Source: Alphaproteobacteria bacterium
Lineage (GTDB): Bacteria; Pseudomonadota; Alphaproteobacteria; SMXP01
Assembly: GCA_028285305.1 (NCBI GenBank)
Contig: JANQPV010000011.1
Location: forward strand, 1 to 64,000
Direction of reading: 5' to 3'
DNA length: 64,000 bases
Both the position numbers and the translations under genes were made by a program. This document shows, piece after piece, positions 35,517 through 44,351 of the stretch. Below the pieces are notes generated by a model, which was not told where the DNA came from, searched no databases, and worked only from the letters and a program-made list of their open reading frames with translations. The first letter of the stretch is position 1. Every line of letters starts with the position of its first letter.

Positions 35517-35811
35517 CCGTTTGGCCGCTTGTGAAGCCTTCGCGCGCAGCTTGAAATGCCGCTCACGAACGAAACAGGTCGCGGCCGGGCGTGCCTGACA
35601 AATCCCAATAGCCGGTGTCGCATCCGGCGAAGCGCAATCGCTTGTCCGGTGGCAGAGCCTGATGAAAGCCTCAAACCGGGTTCGTCAGCGCCAACCGGCT
35701 GGCTAAGATGCGCGACACCGTCTTCAACATTTTTGCAGTCACAGTGTTGAAAGTTTTTCAGATACGGCCAAAGATGTCTGAAAGGCGAAAAGGCCGAAGG
35801 GAGGAATTGGG
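35517..35811. other. Intergenic stretch before the DUF3604 gene
   Basis: About 295 bases without a supported gene. Short frames on both strands (at 35486-35674 minus and 35556-35750 plus) are Arg/Pro-rich and look random. A ribosome site GGGAGGAATTGGG sits directly before the DUF3604 start. No repeat or operator was recognised. Confidence 0.4.
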
Positions 35812-37953
35812 ATGAAAAATACGCTTATCGCGGGAGTGGTTGGCGTCGTGCTCTTGGGAGGCGCGTATTTGCTAGCCGCTCCCTACATCGGCATGCTCAG
35901 TGACGGAGCTGAACTGCAAAGGCTTTTGAGTGACGACGGGCAGCAAAATATCTTGCGAACGGGCAGCAATGAGCCTTTGCCCCTCGACGACAGTGTGGCA
36001 GCCCCTGATACCGGAGCCATCATCAAGTCCCACACACAGATTAGGCCGTCCGCCAATCCGGAACGCAATGCGTACTTCGGCGATCTGCACGTCCATACGG
36101 CTTATTCCATGGACGCCTACGCGTTCGGCACAACGACCACGCCGGACGATGCCTATCGTTTTGCCACCGGAGAAGCGATTCCGCACCCCTTGGGATTCGA
36201 AATGAAGCTTTCGCGTCCCCTGGATTTCTACGGTGTGACCGACCACGCCATGTTCTTAGGATTGGTCCGAGCAGCCGGCGATACGTCCACAGAGTTTTCG
36301 GAGCACCCGGTCGCCAAACCGATCCACAATCTAAACGCGCCGGACAACAAAGGTTGGGAGACCCGCCTTAAGAGATCATTGCTCTTCGCCAATTTTGTGC
36401 CCAACGTGAGAAATGGTCTCGCCGACGGCAGCATCGATCAGGAAGCGGTAACGTCCGTGGCAAAATCGACCTGGCAAGACATTATTCGGTCCGCTGAAAA
36501 ATTTAACAATCCCGGACAATTCACCACCTTTGTCGGTTTCGAATATACATCGAGCTCGGACGATTTCGGCAACCTCCACCGCAATGTGATTTTTGCGGGC
36601 GCGGACAAATTGCCCGTTGAACCGTTTTCCAGATTCCATTCCCAAAATCCGGAAGGCTTATGGGATTGGATGGACGGCTTGCGCGAACGGGGCGTGGAAA
36701 GCTTGGCTATTCCGCATAACCCCAATGGGTCAAATGGACAAATGTTTAAACTCGTCGATTGGGCCGGCGATCCGATGGATGACGCCTATGCGGAACAACG
36801 CATGCGGAACGAGCCGCTCGTCGAGATCACCCAGGTTAAGGGCACGTCCGATACCCACCCGGCTTTATCGCCCAACGACGAGTGGGCCGATCACGAGATT
36901 GTTTCTTATCGTGTGGCCACAGTCTTGGACAGCGAGGTGAACGGAAGCTATGTCCGCCAAGCCTATTTACGGGGCATGGCCATGGAAGAAGAAGGCACCA
37001 CCAACCCCTATAAATTCGGTCTGATCGGCTCGTCCGATACACATGTGTCCGCCTCTTCCGTCAACGAAGAGAATTACTGGTCGAAAGTGGGCCTGTTCGA
37101 TGGCAATGCCGAAGGGCGCGGCTCCGTGCCGGTCACGGGCTTTCAAGGTACGTTCCTAAAGACCGCTGCGGCTGGCTTGATCACTCAGGTGGAGGGCCGG
37201 GACTATCTTCGCGGCACCGGCTTTGAGGCCTGGAGCGCCTCCGGTCTGACCGGTGTGTGGGCGGAGGAAAACACGCGAGAGTCCATCTATGCCGCTTTCC
37301 GCCGTAAGGAAACGTTTGCAACCAGCGGTCCGCGCATGAAGGTGCGGTTCTTCGCCGGCTATGGTCTGAGCCCGGAGATGCTGAATGCAGCCGACTTGGT
37401 TACGCAAGCCTATGCTGGCGGTGTCTCAATGGGCGGTGATCTTGCATCCGAAACCGAGGGTCAGCCGGGCTTTCTCGTCTGGGCGGTGAAGGATCCCGAA
37501 GGGTCTCCCTTACAACGCGCTCAAATTATCAAAGGTTACGTCAAGAACGGCGAGCCCTCGGAACAGGTGTATGATGTGGCGTGTTCGGACGGCCTCGAGC
37601 CTGATCCCGCCACCCATCGCTGTCCGGACAACGGCGCCCAAGTGAATTTGGCCGATTGTTCCATCAGCGCGGATCGCGGAGCGGACCAGCTCATGACCGT
37701 TTGGCGGGACCCCGACTTTGATCCGGACCAAGATGCGTTCTATTATGTTCGCGTCTTGGAAAATCCCAAATGCCGCTGGTCCACGTGGGATGCGGTCAAA
37801 ACGGGCGTAGAACCCCGCGCCGATCTCAAGACGACCCTCCAAGACCGTGCCTGGTCGTCCCCCATTTGGTACAAGGCTGTGGCGGCGGCGGAAGACGTAA
37901 CGCCAAAAGATCCCGGAGCGGAAGAGGCGCTGCAGGAAGAGCCTTTGCGGTAA
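35812..37953 (+). CDS. DUF3604 domain-containing exported protein
   Basis: The 713-residue product has an N-terminal membrane segment (MKNTLIAGVVGVVLLGGAYLLAA) that acts as a signal or anchor. The DUF3604 body begins near residue 83 with NAYFGDLHVHTAYSMDA, an H-x-H metal motif as in PHP-type phosphoesterases, then FYGVTDHAMFLG, IPHNPNGSNG and LIGSSDTHVSASS, each carrying putative metal-binding His or Asp. Near the C-terminus WSSPIWYKA matches the end of the family. The enzymatic reaction is not established in the literature I know; a hydrolase is inferred. Cysteines near the C-terminus (VACSDG, HRCPDN, ADCSIS, PKCRWS) suggest disulfides in the periplasm. Confidence 0.9.
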   Translation: MKNTLIAGVVGVVLLGGAYLLAAPYIGMLSDGAELQRLLSDDGQQNILRTGSNEPLPLDDSVAAPDTGAIIKSHTQIRPSANPERNAYFGDLHVHTAYSMDAYAFGTTTTPDDAYRFATGEAIPHPLGFEMKLSRPLDFYGVTDHAMFLGLVRAAGDTSTEFSEHPVAKPIHNLNAPDNKGWETRLKRSLLFANFVPNVRNGLADGSIDQEAVTSVAKSTWQDIIRSAEKFNNPGQFTTFVGFEYTSSSDDFGNLHRNVIFAGADKLPVEPFSRFHSQNPEGLWDWMDGLRERGVESLAIPHNPNGSNGQMFKLVDWAGDPMDDAYAEQRMRNEPLVEITQVKGTSDTHPALSPNDEWADHEIVSYRVATVLDSEVNGSYVRQAYLRGMAMEEEGTTNPYKFGLIGSSDTHVSASSVNEENYWSKVGLFDGNAEGRGSVPVTGFQGTFLKTAAAGLITQVEGRDYLRGTGFEAWSASGLTGVWAEENTRESIYAAFRRKETFATSGPRMKVRFFAGYGLSPEMLNAADLVTQAYAGGVSMGGDLASETEGQPGFLVWAVKDPEGSPLQRAQIIKGYVKNGEPSEQVYDVACSDGLEPDPATHRCPDNGAQVNLADCSISADRGADQLMTVWRDPDFDPDQDAFYYVRVLENPKCRWSTWDAVKTGVEPRADLKTTLQDRAWSSPIWYKAVAAAEDVTPKDPGAEEALQEEPLR

Positions 37954-37970
37954 TGGATTTCGCCTGAGGC

Positions 37971-38078
37971 ATTCCCCCGGCGAGCAGGCGGAGCCTGCGC
38001 TGACCGGGGGTCCAGCCCAAAGTGCTTCACATCGTTAGATCCCCGCTCAGCGGACCTACGGTCCTTGACGGGGAAATG
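37971..38078. repeat. Paired palindromic intergenic repeat (REP-like family 1)
   Basis: Two units in opposite orientation follow the DUF3604 gene. The first (37971-38015) has the outer arms CCCCCGG/CCGGGGG and an inner hairpin GCAGGC-GGA-GCCTGC, ending in GTCCAG. The second (38037-38078, reading the other way) has CCCCG/CGGGG arms and an inner GGACC-TAC-GGTCC. The same plan (TTCCCCGG, inner hairpin, CCGGGGATCCAG) recurs at 39882-39985 and 45324-45530. Confidence 0.8.
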
Positions 38079-38195
38079 TCAACGTGGGTCAAGTGCCAAT
38101 GGTCTATTATCGTCCGCACATCACCGATGCAAGCGGATCCATCCCATGGCGCCGCGATCACGCGCCGAGGCGAGGCCGCGGAAAGGACAGACGCG

Positions 38196-39011
38196 TCACC
38201 GCCCCTTAAACGCCGGCGTCCGTTTCTCCATAAAGGCTTTGATCGCCTCGCGCGCGTCCTCAGTCTCAAAACACCGAACCATATGCTCTGCTTCCAGATC
38301 AAGGGTGACAGAGAGAGGATTGGTGGCGGCGGTGTTGATGTTCTTCTTCATGAAGCGGATGGCGGCGGTGGGCCCTTGCGCAACACGCAGGGCAAACACT
38401 CTGGCATCGTCTCTGAACGTCTCATCCGGGAACACTTGGTTGATGATGCCGAGCTGCTGCGCTTCTGCTGCGGTGATGCGGTCACTGAGAAAATAGAGTT
38501 CCTTGGCTTTGGCGGGTCCCACCAATTGGGTCAGGTTCCAACTGCCGCCATAATCGCCGCTCAATCCAATATTTCGGAACGCAGTCGTAAGGAAGGCGCT
38601 TTCACAGGCAACGCGCAAGTCACAGGCCAGTGCGATTGAAAGCCCGGCGCCCGCGGCGGCGCCGGGCAGGGCGGCAATGACGGGTTTCTCCAATTGCTGT
38701 ATACGCAGCGTTAACGTGTTCTGCTTGTGTTGCAGTCCCCGCACCCGGTCGGCCCTTGACGGCGGCGGCTCGTCCGATTTCGAGCTGCCCATCCCGCTCA
38801 CATCACCGCCGGCGCAGAAGGCGGTCCCGGTCCCCGTAATGACGAAACACCGCACATCTTGTCGGAGCTCCAGGTCAAGCAAGCCTTGGCGGAGCGCGGG
38901 CGTCAGCTCGTCCGACAAGGCGTTTTTCTTTTCCGGCCGGTTCAGCGTAAAGGTGGCGATGCCGTCGGACACATCGCACAAAAGATGATCGGTACCCGTG
39001 TCATAGCTCAT
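38196..39011 (-). CDS. Enoyl-CoA hydratase/isomerase family protein
   Basis: The 271-residue crotonase-fold protein shows TLNRPEKKNALSDEL at the N-terminus, the first oxyanion-hole segment AFCAGGDVSGMG, the second IAALPGAAAGAGLSIALACDLRVA and the glycine-rich strand that follows. In hydratases two Glu act as catalysts; here the segment FRNIGLSGDYGGSWNL has Asp/Gly where the second Glu is common, so an isomerase or hydrolase is equally possible. Substrates are acyl-CoA thioesters. It is divergent from the SDR gene at 39083 with about 70 bases between starts. Confidence 0.88.
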   Translation of the reverse strand: MSYDTGTDHLLCDVSDGIATFTLNRPEKKNALSDELTPALRQGLLDLELRQDVRCFVITGTGTAFCAGGDVSGMGSSKSDEPPPSRADRVRGLQHKQNTLTLRIQQLEKPVIAALPGAAAGAGLSIALACDLRVACESAFLTTAFRNIGLSGDYGGSWNLTQLVGPAKAKELYFLSDRITAAEAQQLGIINQVFPDETFRDDARVFALRVAQGPTAAIRFMKKNINTAATNPLSVTLDLEAEHMVRCFETEDAREAIKAFMEKRTPAFKGR

Positions 39012-39082
39012 TTGCGTTCCCTTTCAGGCGTTGAACGCTATGCTAGTGTGGCTGTCCGGTCAGAAGCAAGGGAAGCTCCAGC

Positions 39083-39850
39083 ATGGCAGATACCACGAAA
39101 TCAGTACAAGACGTTGCCCTCATCGTGGGCGGTGGCCCCGGCATAAGTGCGAGCTGCGCGCGTCTCTTCGCCCGTGAGGGCATGAACGTGGCTTTGGCCG
39201 CGAGAAACCCCGACAAGGAGGTGCTTATCAAGCTTGAGAACGAGATCGGCGCCCGTCGGTACGCATGCGATGCGGCGGAACCGGCCTCGGTCGACGCCTT
39301 GTTTACCTCCGTCAAGGCGGAATTGGGGCCGCCCCGCCTCGTCGTGCACAATATCGACGGTCGTATGCGCGATATATTCCGCAAAGAGATTGTTGAAGCG
39401 GATCCGGCGCTCGTCAAGCAGGTCATCATGAACTCGGCCTACAGCGCCTTTCTTGTCGGCCAGGCAGCGGCGAAGTCGATGTTGGAGGCAGAATCGGAAA
39501 AGGGTGGTCACCGCGGCACCATCATCTTCACCAACGCCAGCGCGGCGTTCAAAGGCTACCCCAAGAGCGGCGCCTTTGCCATGGCGTGCCGGGCGAAATT
39601 CGGTCTGGCGGAGAGCATGGCCCGCGAGCTGATGCCGCAAGGGATCCATGTGGCCCACGTTCCGATAGACGCGGCCATTGGTTGGACTCAGGAGGACGGC
39701 AGCCGCGCCCATTGGCTCGCCGGAGAATCGGTCGACGACAATATGGCAGACCCGGATCAAATCGCTGCGATGTACCTGCACTTACATCGCCAGCACAGGT
39801 CCACCTGGGCATTCGATGTGGTCCTTAGACCGTGGGTGGAGAATTGGTAG
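39083..39850 (+). CDS. Atypical short-chain dehydrogenase/reductase family protein
   Basis: The 255-residue Rossmann protein has the N-terminal nucleotide loop LIVGGGPGISASCARLF, a modified form of TGxxxGIG, and the strand VVHNIDGRM where SDRs have NNAG. The catalytic Y-x-x-x-K is not present: in SGAFAMACRAKFGLAESMARELMPQGIHVAH, Phe aligns with the usual Tyr and Cys with the usual Lys. Some SDR-like families with S-A-F-A-M share this change of Tyr, but loss of Lys is unusual. NADP-dependent reduction is therefore doubtful. It lies near acyl-CoA enzymes, divergent from the enoyl-CoA hydratase gene. Confidence 0.85.
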   Translation: MADTTKSVQDVALIVGGGPGISASCARLFAREGMNVALAARNPDKEVLIKLENEIGARRYACDAAEPASVDALFTSVKAELGPPRLVVHNIDGRMRDIFRKEIVEADPALVKQVIMNSAYSAFLVGQAAAKSMLEAESEKGGHRGTIIFTNASAAFKGYPKSGAFAMACRAKFGLAESMARELMPQGIHVAHVPIDAAIGWTQEDGSRAHWLAGESVDDNMADPDQIAAMYLHLHRQHRSTWAFDVVLRPWVENW

Positions 39851-39881
39851 GGGGCCTTGGTCGCAGTCACACCTCACATAA

Positions 39882-39985
39882 AGACCCTCGCGTAAAGCAG
39901 GGGAATGCCCATTCTGTGCTGAGAGTACTCCCACCCCATCGCATTTCCCTGGCAAGCGGACAAAGTCCGCGCTGACCAGGGATCT
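39882..39985. repeat. Paired palindromic intergenic repeat (REP-like family 1), second locus
   Basis: A complete unit at 39943-39985 has CCCTGG/CCAGGG outer arms with an inner GCGGAC-AAA-GTCCGC hairpin and the ending GATCTA. A degenerate unit in reverse orientation (39882-39907, AGACCCTCGCG to CAGGGGAATG) lies 35 bases before it. Both outer arms of the complete unit changed together from CCCCGG to CCCTGG, which keeps the pairing. Confidence 0.75.
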
Positions 39986-40073
39986 ACTTGGATGTGCAAG
40001 GATTGGACTCATTCGCTCAGGTCTGGAACCCTCGCCAAGCATGAGGACGCCTTAGCAGCGCCTCCGAAACCAG

Positions 40074-41441
40074 CTAGTTGCTCGCTTCCTGACGCAGCAC
40101 GGAGAGCAAGCCTTTCGAAACATAACCGTCCGCAGGCAGCCCTTTGTCCTTTTGATAGAGTCTTACTGCCGCGCGGGTTTGTGCGCCCAGGACGCCGTCG
40201 ACTTCACCGGAATCATAATTGAGGCTGTTAAGAAGACGCTGCAGTTCCTCGCGTTCGGATTTGTTAAGCGGCTGTTCACCGCGTGGCCATTGGCCTGAAA
40301 ACGCCGAGCCGCCCCCAATCCGCTCAGCAAGATGACCAACCGCTATCGCGTAAGATGTCGAGTTGTTGTACTTCATGATCGAACGGAAATTATTGAAAAT
40401 GATAAAGGCAGGGCCCTTGTGTCCGGCTGGGATCAGCAGTGATCCCGAGCGCGTCGCATACTGATTGAGCGGCGTATAGATATTTCCTTGGACGCCTAAC
40501 TTTTCCCATTGGGCGACGGTGCGCACGATCGTCCTTTGTGCGAGCGAATAGTCAAAGTTAACTGGCAGCGTCACTTCCACGCCCCATTCTTCACCCTTTT
40601 TCCAGCCCGACTTGGACAAATAGTTGGCCGTCGATGCAAAGACATCGCCGAGACTGTTCCAGAGGTCTCTCCGCCCGTCTTTATTGAAATCAACGGCATA
40701 GCTTAGGTACGTTGTCGGAATAAACTGGGTATGGCCCATCGCCCCCGCCCAAGAACCGAACAACTGTTCTTTCGTTGCATAACCATTCTGTAGTATCTTC
40801 AGGGCAGCAATCATTTGTTCCCGGCCATACTTTGTCCGGCGCCCCTGATAGCCGAGGGTGGCCAGGGCCTCGATGGCATAAATGTCGCCTTTGAACTTGC
40901 CAAAGCTGCTCTCGATGGCCCAGATCGCGAGGAGATACTCCGATTGAACACCATAGGCTTTTTCGATTTCCGTGAAGAGAGAGCGGTTCTGTTCCTTCAA
41001 CTCCCGCGCGCGGGTGATGCGGTACTCGTTCACGGCATTATCGAGATAGTCCCAGATATGCTTGGTGAATTCCGGCTGATGAGCATTGGACTTCAGTACA
41101 CCTGCATTCAGAGCAATGTCCTGAGTGGCCGTATCATAAGTGCTGCCTGAAACGCCTTGCGCCACAGCCGTAGCGCGAAACGATGTGAGCCATTCTTGAA
41201 ACTCTGTTTGATCGGCGCCGCTGGCCTGTGCAGTAGTAACCGGATCCGGCTCTTGGAGGGTGGGGGCCTCCGCTGTAGGTGTGCTCGGTACCTCTTGGGC
41301 AATAACCGGATTGTAGGACGGCCCACCCATGGACGCCGGCTCCACGACAGGCGTACAGGCCCACAAGCCCCCCGCCAGCAGCACGGGCGCGACAAGCGAT
41401 CTCCCTCGCTTGAGTTCCTTGATCTCAATTGGTCCCGTCAT
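40074..41441 (-). CDS. Lytic murein transglycosylase (MltB-like, SLT_2) with peptidoglycan-binding domain
   Basis: The ATG at 41441 follows GGGAGG with six bases between and gives 455 residues; an upstream ATG at 41477 has no such site. Lipobox-like residues LLAGGLWAC near 27-30 suggest a lipoprotein. The catalytic domain carries LLAIWAIESSFGKFKGD, where the Glu is the acid catalyst, then LATLGYQGRRTKYGREQMI and GSWAGAMGHTQFIPTTY. The C-terminal 60 residues (LQRLLNSLNYDSGEVDGVLGAQTRAAVRLYQ) are a PG_binding_1 domain. The enzyme cleaves peptidoglycan to 1,6-anhydroMurNAc products, which feed recycling by AmgK-MurU in the same window. Confidence 0.93.
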   Translation of the reverse strand: MTGPIEIKELKRGRSLVAPVLLAGGLWACTPVVEPASMGGPSYNPVIAQEVPSTPTAEAPTLQEPDPVTTAQASGADQTEFQEWLTSFRATAVAQGVSGSTYDTATQDIALNAGVLKSNAHQPEFTKHIWDYLDNAVNEYRITRARELKEQNRSLFTEIEKAYGVQSEYLLAIWAIESSFGKFKGDIYAIEALATLGYQGRRTKYGREQMIAALKILQNGYATKEQLFGSWAGAMGHTQFIPTTYLSYAVDFNKDGRRDLWNSLGDVFASTANYLSKSGWKKGEEWGVEVTLPVNFDYSLAQRTIVRTVAQWEKLGVQGNIYTPLNQYATRSGSLLIPAGHKGPAFIIFNNFRSIMKYNNSTSYAIAVGHLAERIGGGSAFSGQWPRGEQPLNKSEREELQRLLNSLNYDSGEVDGVLGAQTRAAVRLYQKDKGLPADGYVSKGLLSVLRQEASN

Positions 41442-41496
41442 ATCGCGCCTCCCAAAAAATTCCGCACCCTTTAACATAGTCTACTTTCAGATCCCA

Positions 41497-42339
41497 TCAG
41501 TTCTTCGGCGCTTCGCCGTCTAAAGAGAGCGGGCGAAGCGGCAGCATGCGCCCGCCCAATTTCGTCGGCCCGATCGCCTCGGACTCAGGTTGTAAGCCGG
41601 CAATTTCTAAAATCAGTTTACGCAGGACCGCCGAGCGAAAGTCATCGAACGTACTGGCGGGGAGCACAAATGAGCCGGGGCCTCCGATAACATACTTTCG
41701 AAAATAGTCGTCGAGCGCCATGTCGATGGGCGTTGGCAAGCCTGCGGGCTGTGGCCGGTCGTTCAAGATTGGTAGTCCGTTTATCGTTATGCCGCGGGAA
41801 ACCACGAGATTGCGTGTTACGACCAGATCGCGGCCTTCATTGCTTGGGCCATCACCTGATATGTCAATGACCCGGCGCAAGCCATTGATTGCATTGTCTT
41901 CAATCAAGTCCGCGCAATAGTCGAGCGCGTTTCCAATCGCGGTGTAAAATTCGTGATTGCGTCTGGCTTCACCAAGCCGCTGAGCGAACGTATTGGCACT
42001 TTGTTGATCGGAAATGATGCTCCAGTCCACCAACTGATATTGGGCGTCATAGTCAGCCCACTCAACATAGGTCAACGCGATTTTACCGTGGAGACCAGAC
42101 TGAATGGCATCGATGACGGACGGATGCTGGATGGCGGCGACATATCCCTCCCGCTGCGTTTCGGCCTCAAGCGCATCCACGCTGTAGGAAACATCGACGG
42201 CCAGCACCAACTCCAAGTCTACCTGCTCTTGCGGATCGTCAAATGGCGTCGTCTGATTTGCATTGGCGTGTGAAAAGAAGAGCAGGACGGTCGTCGCCAA
42301 CACAGTCTTCAAGAAGCCCTGTCTGATTGCTTTAGCCAC
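41497..42339 (-). CDS. Exported DUF1194 (von Willebrand A-like) protein
   Basis: The 280-residue product starts with a signal peptide (VLATTVLLFFSHANA). The DUF1194 domain follows, with LVLAVDVSYSVDALEAETQREGY, a D-x-S-x-S metal-ion-dependent adhesion motif as in VWA domains, then KIALTYVEWADYDAQ and RRVIDISGDGPSNEG. The C-terminus has FRKYVIGGPGSFVLPA typical of the family. Function is unknown; secreted binding through the MIDAS-like site is inferred. It is encoded upstream of the transglycosylase on the same strand with 55 bases between. Confidence 0.9.
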   Translation of the reverse strand: MAKAIRQGFLKTVLATTVLLFFSHANANQTTPFDDPQEQVDLELVLAVDVSYSVDALEAETQREGYVAAIQHPSVIDAIQSGLHGKIALTYVEWADYDAQYQLVDWSIISDQQSANTFAQRLGEARRNHEFYTAIGNALDYCADLIEDNAINGLRRVIDISGDGPSNEGRDLVVTRNLVVSRGITINGLPILNDRPQPAGLPTPIDMALDDYFRKYVIGGPGSFVLPASTFDDFRSAVLRKLILEIAGLQPESEAIGPTKLGGRMLPLRPLSLDGEAPKN

Positions 42340-42458
42340 CGATGTGAAGTCCTAAACTAACAAAATCCAAGACGGTCTTGACTTCCCTTGGTCCCCTCAA
42401 TAGGTTCCGCCGGTCTATTTGGCGGTCCTGGTAGAAGTCCTAAACGAAGGCACACAAT

Positions 42459-42584
42459 ATGAAAATCCGCAGTTCCGTAAAGTCCTTAAAGTCCCGCCAT
42501 CGGGATTGCCGAGTTGTGCGCCGGAAAGGGCGAATCTACGTTATCAATAAGACAAATCGTCGGTTCAAAGCACGGCAAGGATAA
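42459..42584 (+). CDS. rpmJ: 50S ribosomal protein L36, zinc-free type
   Basis: A 41-residue frame reads [20 protein letters not shown], then [21 protein letters not shown] and stop. This is the long (YkgO-like) L36 form common in Alphaproteobacteria, which keeps a single Cys and lacks the C-x2-C...C-x4-H zinc site. It binds 23S rRNA in the large subunit. The gene is too short for usual cut-offs and was found by reading. It stands alone between the DUF1194 gene and a small lipoprotein gene on the other strand. Confidence 0.95.
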   Translation: MKIRSSVKSLKSRHRDCRVVRRKGRIYVINKTNRRFKARQG

Positions 42585-42612
42585 GGCGAAGCCCACTTTT
42601 TCAAAGGAACGG

Positions 42613-42852
42613 CTAAAGACCATCCAGCGAGGGTTTGCTCGCTTCGTCACATTGGTCGGAATCCAGAACACCTGCTTTGCATTTGATCACGTAAGCCTCG
42701 CATTTGCGCTGAGGACGGTTGGGCGGCGGAACGTTTGGATTCACTTTCACATCCCACTTTTCGCAGACTTTGGTCCATTTGGGCTCCATATCGCACGCGG
42801 TCAAGACGCCGCCAAAGATAAGAAGCGCCAGAATCGAGATTACTTTGGGCAT
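42613..42852 (-). CDS. Small cysteine-containing lipoprotein
   Basis: The 79-residue product has a lipoprotein signal (MPKVISILALLIFGGVLTAC, Cys20 at the lipobox LTAC). The short mature part has four further cysteines (VCEKW, RKCEAY, IKCKAG, QCDEA) and a Pro-rich run (NPNVPPPNRPQ). No family is recognised. It would sit at the outer or inner membrane. It is convergent with rpmJ and divergent from the TPR gene. Confidence 0.7.
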   Translation of the reverse strand: MPKVISILALLIFGGVLTACDMEPKWTKVCEKWDVKVNPNVPPPNRPQRKCEAYVIKCKAGVLDSDQCDEASKPSLDGL

Positions 42853-42960
42853 GCAGGCTCCGTCAGTCGAGGGCGTTGTTCAATCACAAATCTCTCAAAC
42901 TAGCCCCTTTTGGGCACCCTGTTAACTGGACTTATCGCCAATGCATACTATCATTATTCT

Positions 42961-43512
42961 ATGAAGTTTCTTGTCCTGGCTCTGACAACACTCCTTGCAG
43001 CGACCGTTTCGAACGCGTCGCCAACGGAAAACTCGGACCCTTTGGTGTCGCTCTTTGAGGAGCTCGTTGCCGCCGATGGGGAGTTTGAGATTTTTTCCGC
43101 AGAGACCCGAATACGCGAGCGCTGGGCGATGTTCGATGGGGACACAGTCACACTGTTGATGGAGCGAGGCCGTATCGCATATGCCCAGAGCGAATACGAG
43201 ATTGCCGAAGGCCACTTCACCGATGTGGCTCAACTTGAGCCCAACTTCGTCGACGTCTGGTTCCAGCTGGCAAATGTGAGCAAACAAACTGATGATTACG
43301 ACCAGGCGGCCCGCTATTTACGGACGGTCGTAACGCTGGAGCCGCGCCACTTTGATGCTTGGATCATGCTCGCCGAGATCATGACCGAGGTGGGAAACAA
43401 GAACGCGGCTTACAAGGCCTATCAACAGGCGCTCGAAGTTCATCCGCACCTTGAGGACGCAAAGCTTGCGATTAAGGCGTTGAGGCCCGATGTAGAAGGC
43501 CGTGGAATCTAA
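42961..43512 (+). CDS. Exported tetratricopeptide-repeat protein
   Basis: From the ATG at 42961 the product has 183 residues with a signal peptide (MKFLVLALTTLLAATVSNAS). The mature part has at least three TPR units: LLMERGRIAYAQSEYEIAEGHFTDVAQLEPNF, the next starting VWFQLANVSKQTDDYDQAARYL, and AWIMLAEIMTEVGNKNAAYKAYQQALEVHP. TPRs bind partner proteins; the partner is not known. A start at 42910 would put extra residues before the signal and is less likely. The following gene starts 18 bases on. Confidence 0.85.
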   Translation: MKFLVLALTTLLAATVSNASPTENSDPLVSLFEELVAADGEFEIFSAETRIRERWAMFDGDTVTLLMERGRIAYAQSEYEIAEGHFTDVAQLEPNFVDVWFQLANVSKQTDDYDQAARYLRTVVTLEPRHFDAWIMLAEIMTEVGNKNAAYKAYQQALEVHPHLEDAKLAIKALRPDVEGRGI

Positions 43513-43530
43513 GCGCGGCGTAATGTCCCG

Positions 43531-44316
43531 ATGACCATCACCCAATCCCATATTGACTGGGCCAAGTCCTATCCGTTCGACGTACCGGACGCGTCTTACG
43601 TTTATTTCGGCGGCCAAGCCAAACCGGTCAACGGGTATACAGGCGCGCGCGCTCAGTGGACTGTTGCGTCGTTGGGTGGCACAGCCCAATTGGGCGACCT
43701 CTTGACGGACAATCAGCGCCAAGATCTCGAACAACCGCGAACCGCGGTCTTGGCCTGCGGGTCAAACGCTTCGCCAACCCGCCTTGCCCAAAAGTACCAA
43801 GAAAAGATACCCGATGCCGTTATCCCGGTGGTGCGCTGTACACTGATGGATCATGCCGTTGTGCACGCCGCGAACCTGACGGTCTATGGTTCCGTTCCTG
43901 CGACTTTTGCGCGGAGCGCGGGCACGCGCGTCGAAACCTTTGTGACATTGCTCACGGCGGCGCAGTTGCAGATCATGGATCAGACTGAAACGCTCGGTGT
44001 ATCATACGATCGACTTGAAGTGTCTGCGTCCCAAGTCGAGCCGGAAACAGACCACCTGAACACGGGCAGATTTCACGCTTATGTGAGCTTGCACGGCGCT
44101 CTGCTCTTTGACGGTGAGCCGCGGTCGCTAGCGACGATCCGAGGGGAGAGGGTCCCGTATGAGCAAGCGGACCAGGAAACCGCACAAGCACACGCACAGC
44201 GCTCTTTGGATCACACGGGCCATGTTGACGAGTTCATCCGAGAGAACTTGGAGGATAAGGCCTTGAGGAAACAGCGCGCCAAACGCCTGAAATATGACTT
44301 TTCTCAGCCCTGGTAA
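43531..44316 (+). CDS. Hypothetical protein with gamma-glutamylcyclotransferase-like pattern
   Basis: This 261-residue soluble protein is not named with confidence. The run VLACGSNASPTRLAQKY resembles the YGSNMxxxRL opening of gamma-glutamylcyclotransferase-like folds, and LTVYGSVPATF with FVTLLTAAQLQIMDQTE resembles their later strands and helix, including a Glu at the usual acid position. An N-terminal 70 residues (AKSYPFDVPDASYVYFGG) is extra. It lies 18 bases after the TPR gene and 35 before the DUF1244 gene, all in one direction. Enzyme activity is not established. Confidence 0.65.
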   Translation: MTITQSHIDWAKSYPFDVPDASYVYFGGQAKPVNGYTGARAQWTVASLGGTAQLGDLLTDNQRQDLEQPRTAVLACGSNASPTRLAQKYQEKIPDAVIPVVRCTLMDHAVVHAANLTVYGSVPATFARSAGTRVETFVTLLTAAQLQIMDQTETLGVSYDRLEVSASQVEPETDHLNTGRFHAYVSLHGALLFDGEPRSLATIRGERVPYEQADQETAQAHAQRSLDHTGHVDEFIRENLEDKALRKQRAKRLKYDFSQPW

Positions 44317-44351
44317 TACCCAACCGCAGCAACACAACGAGTGATAAGCCA

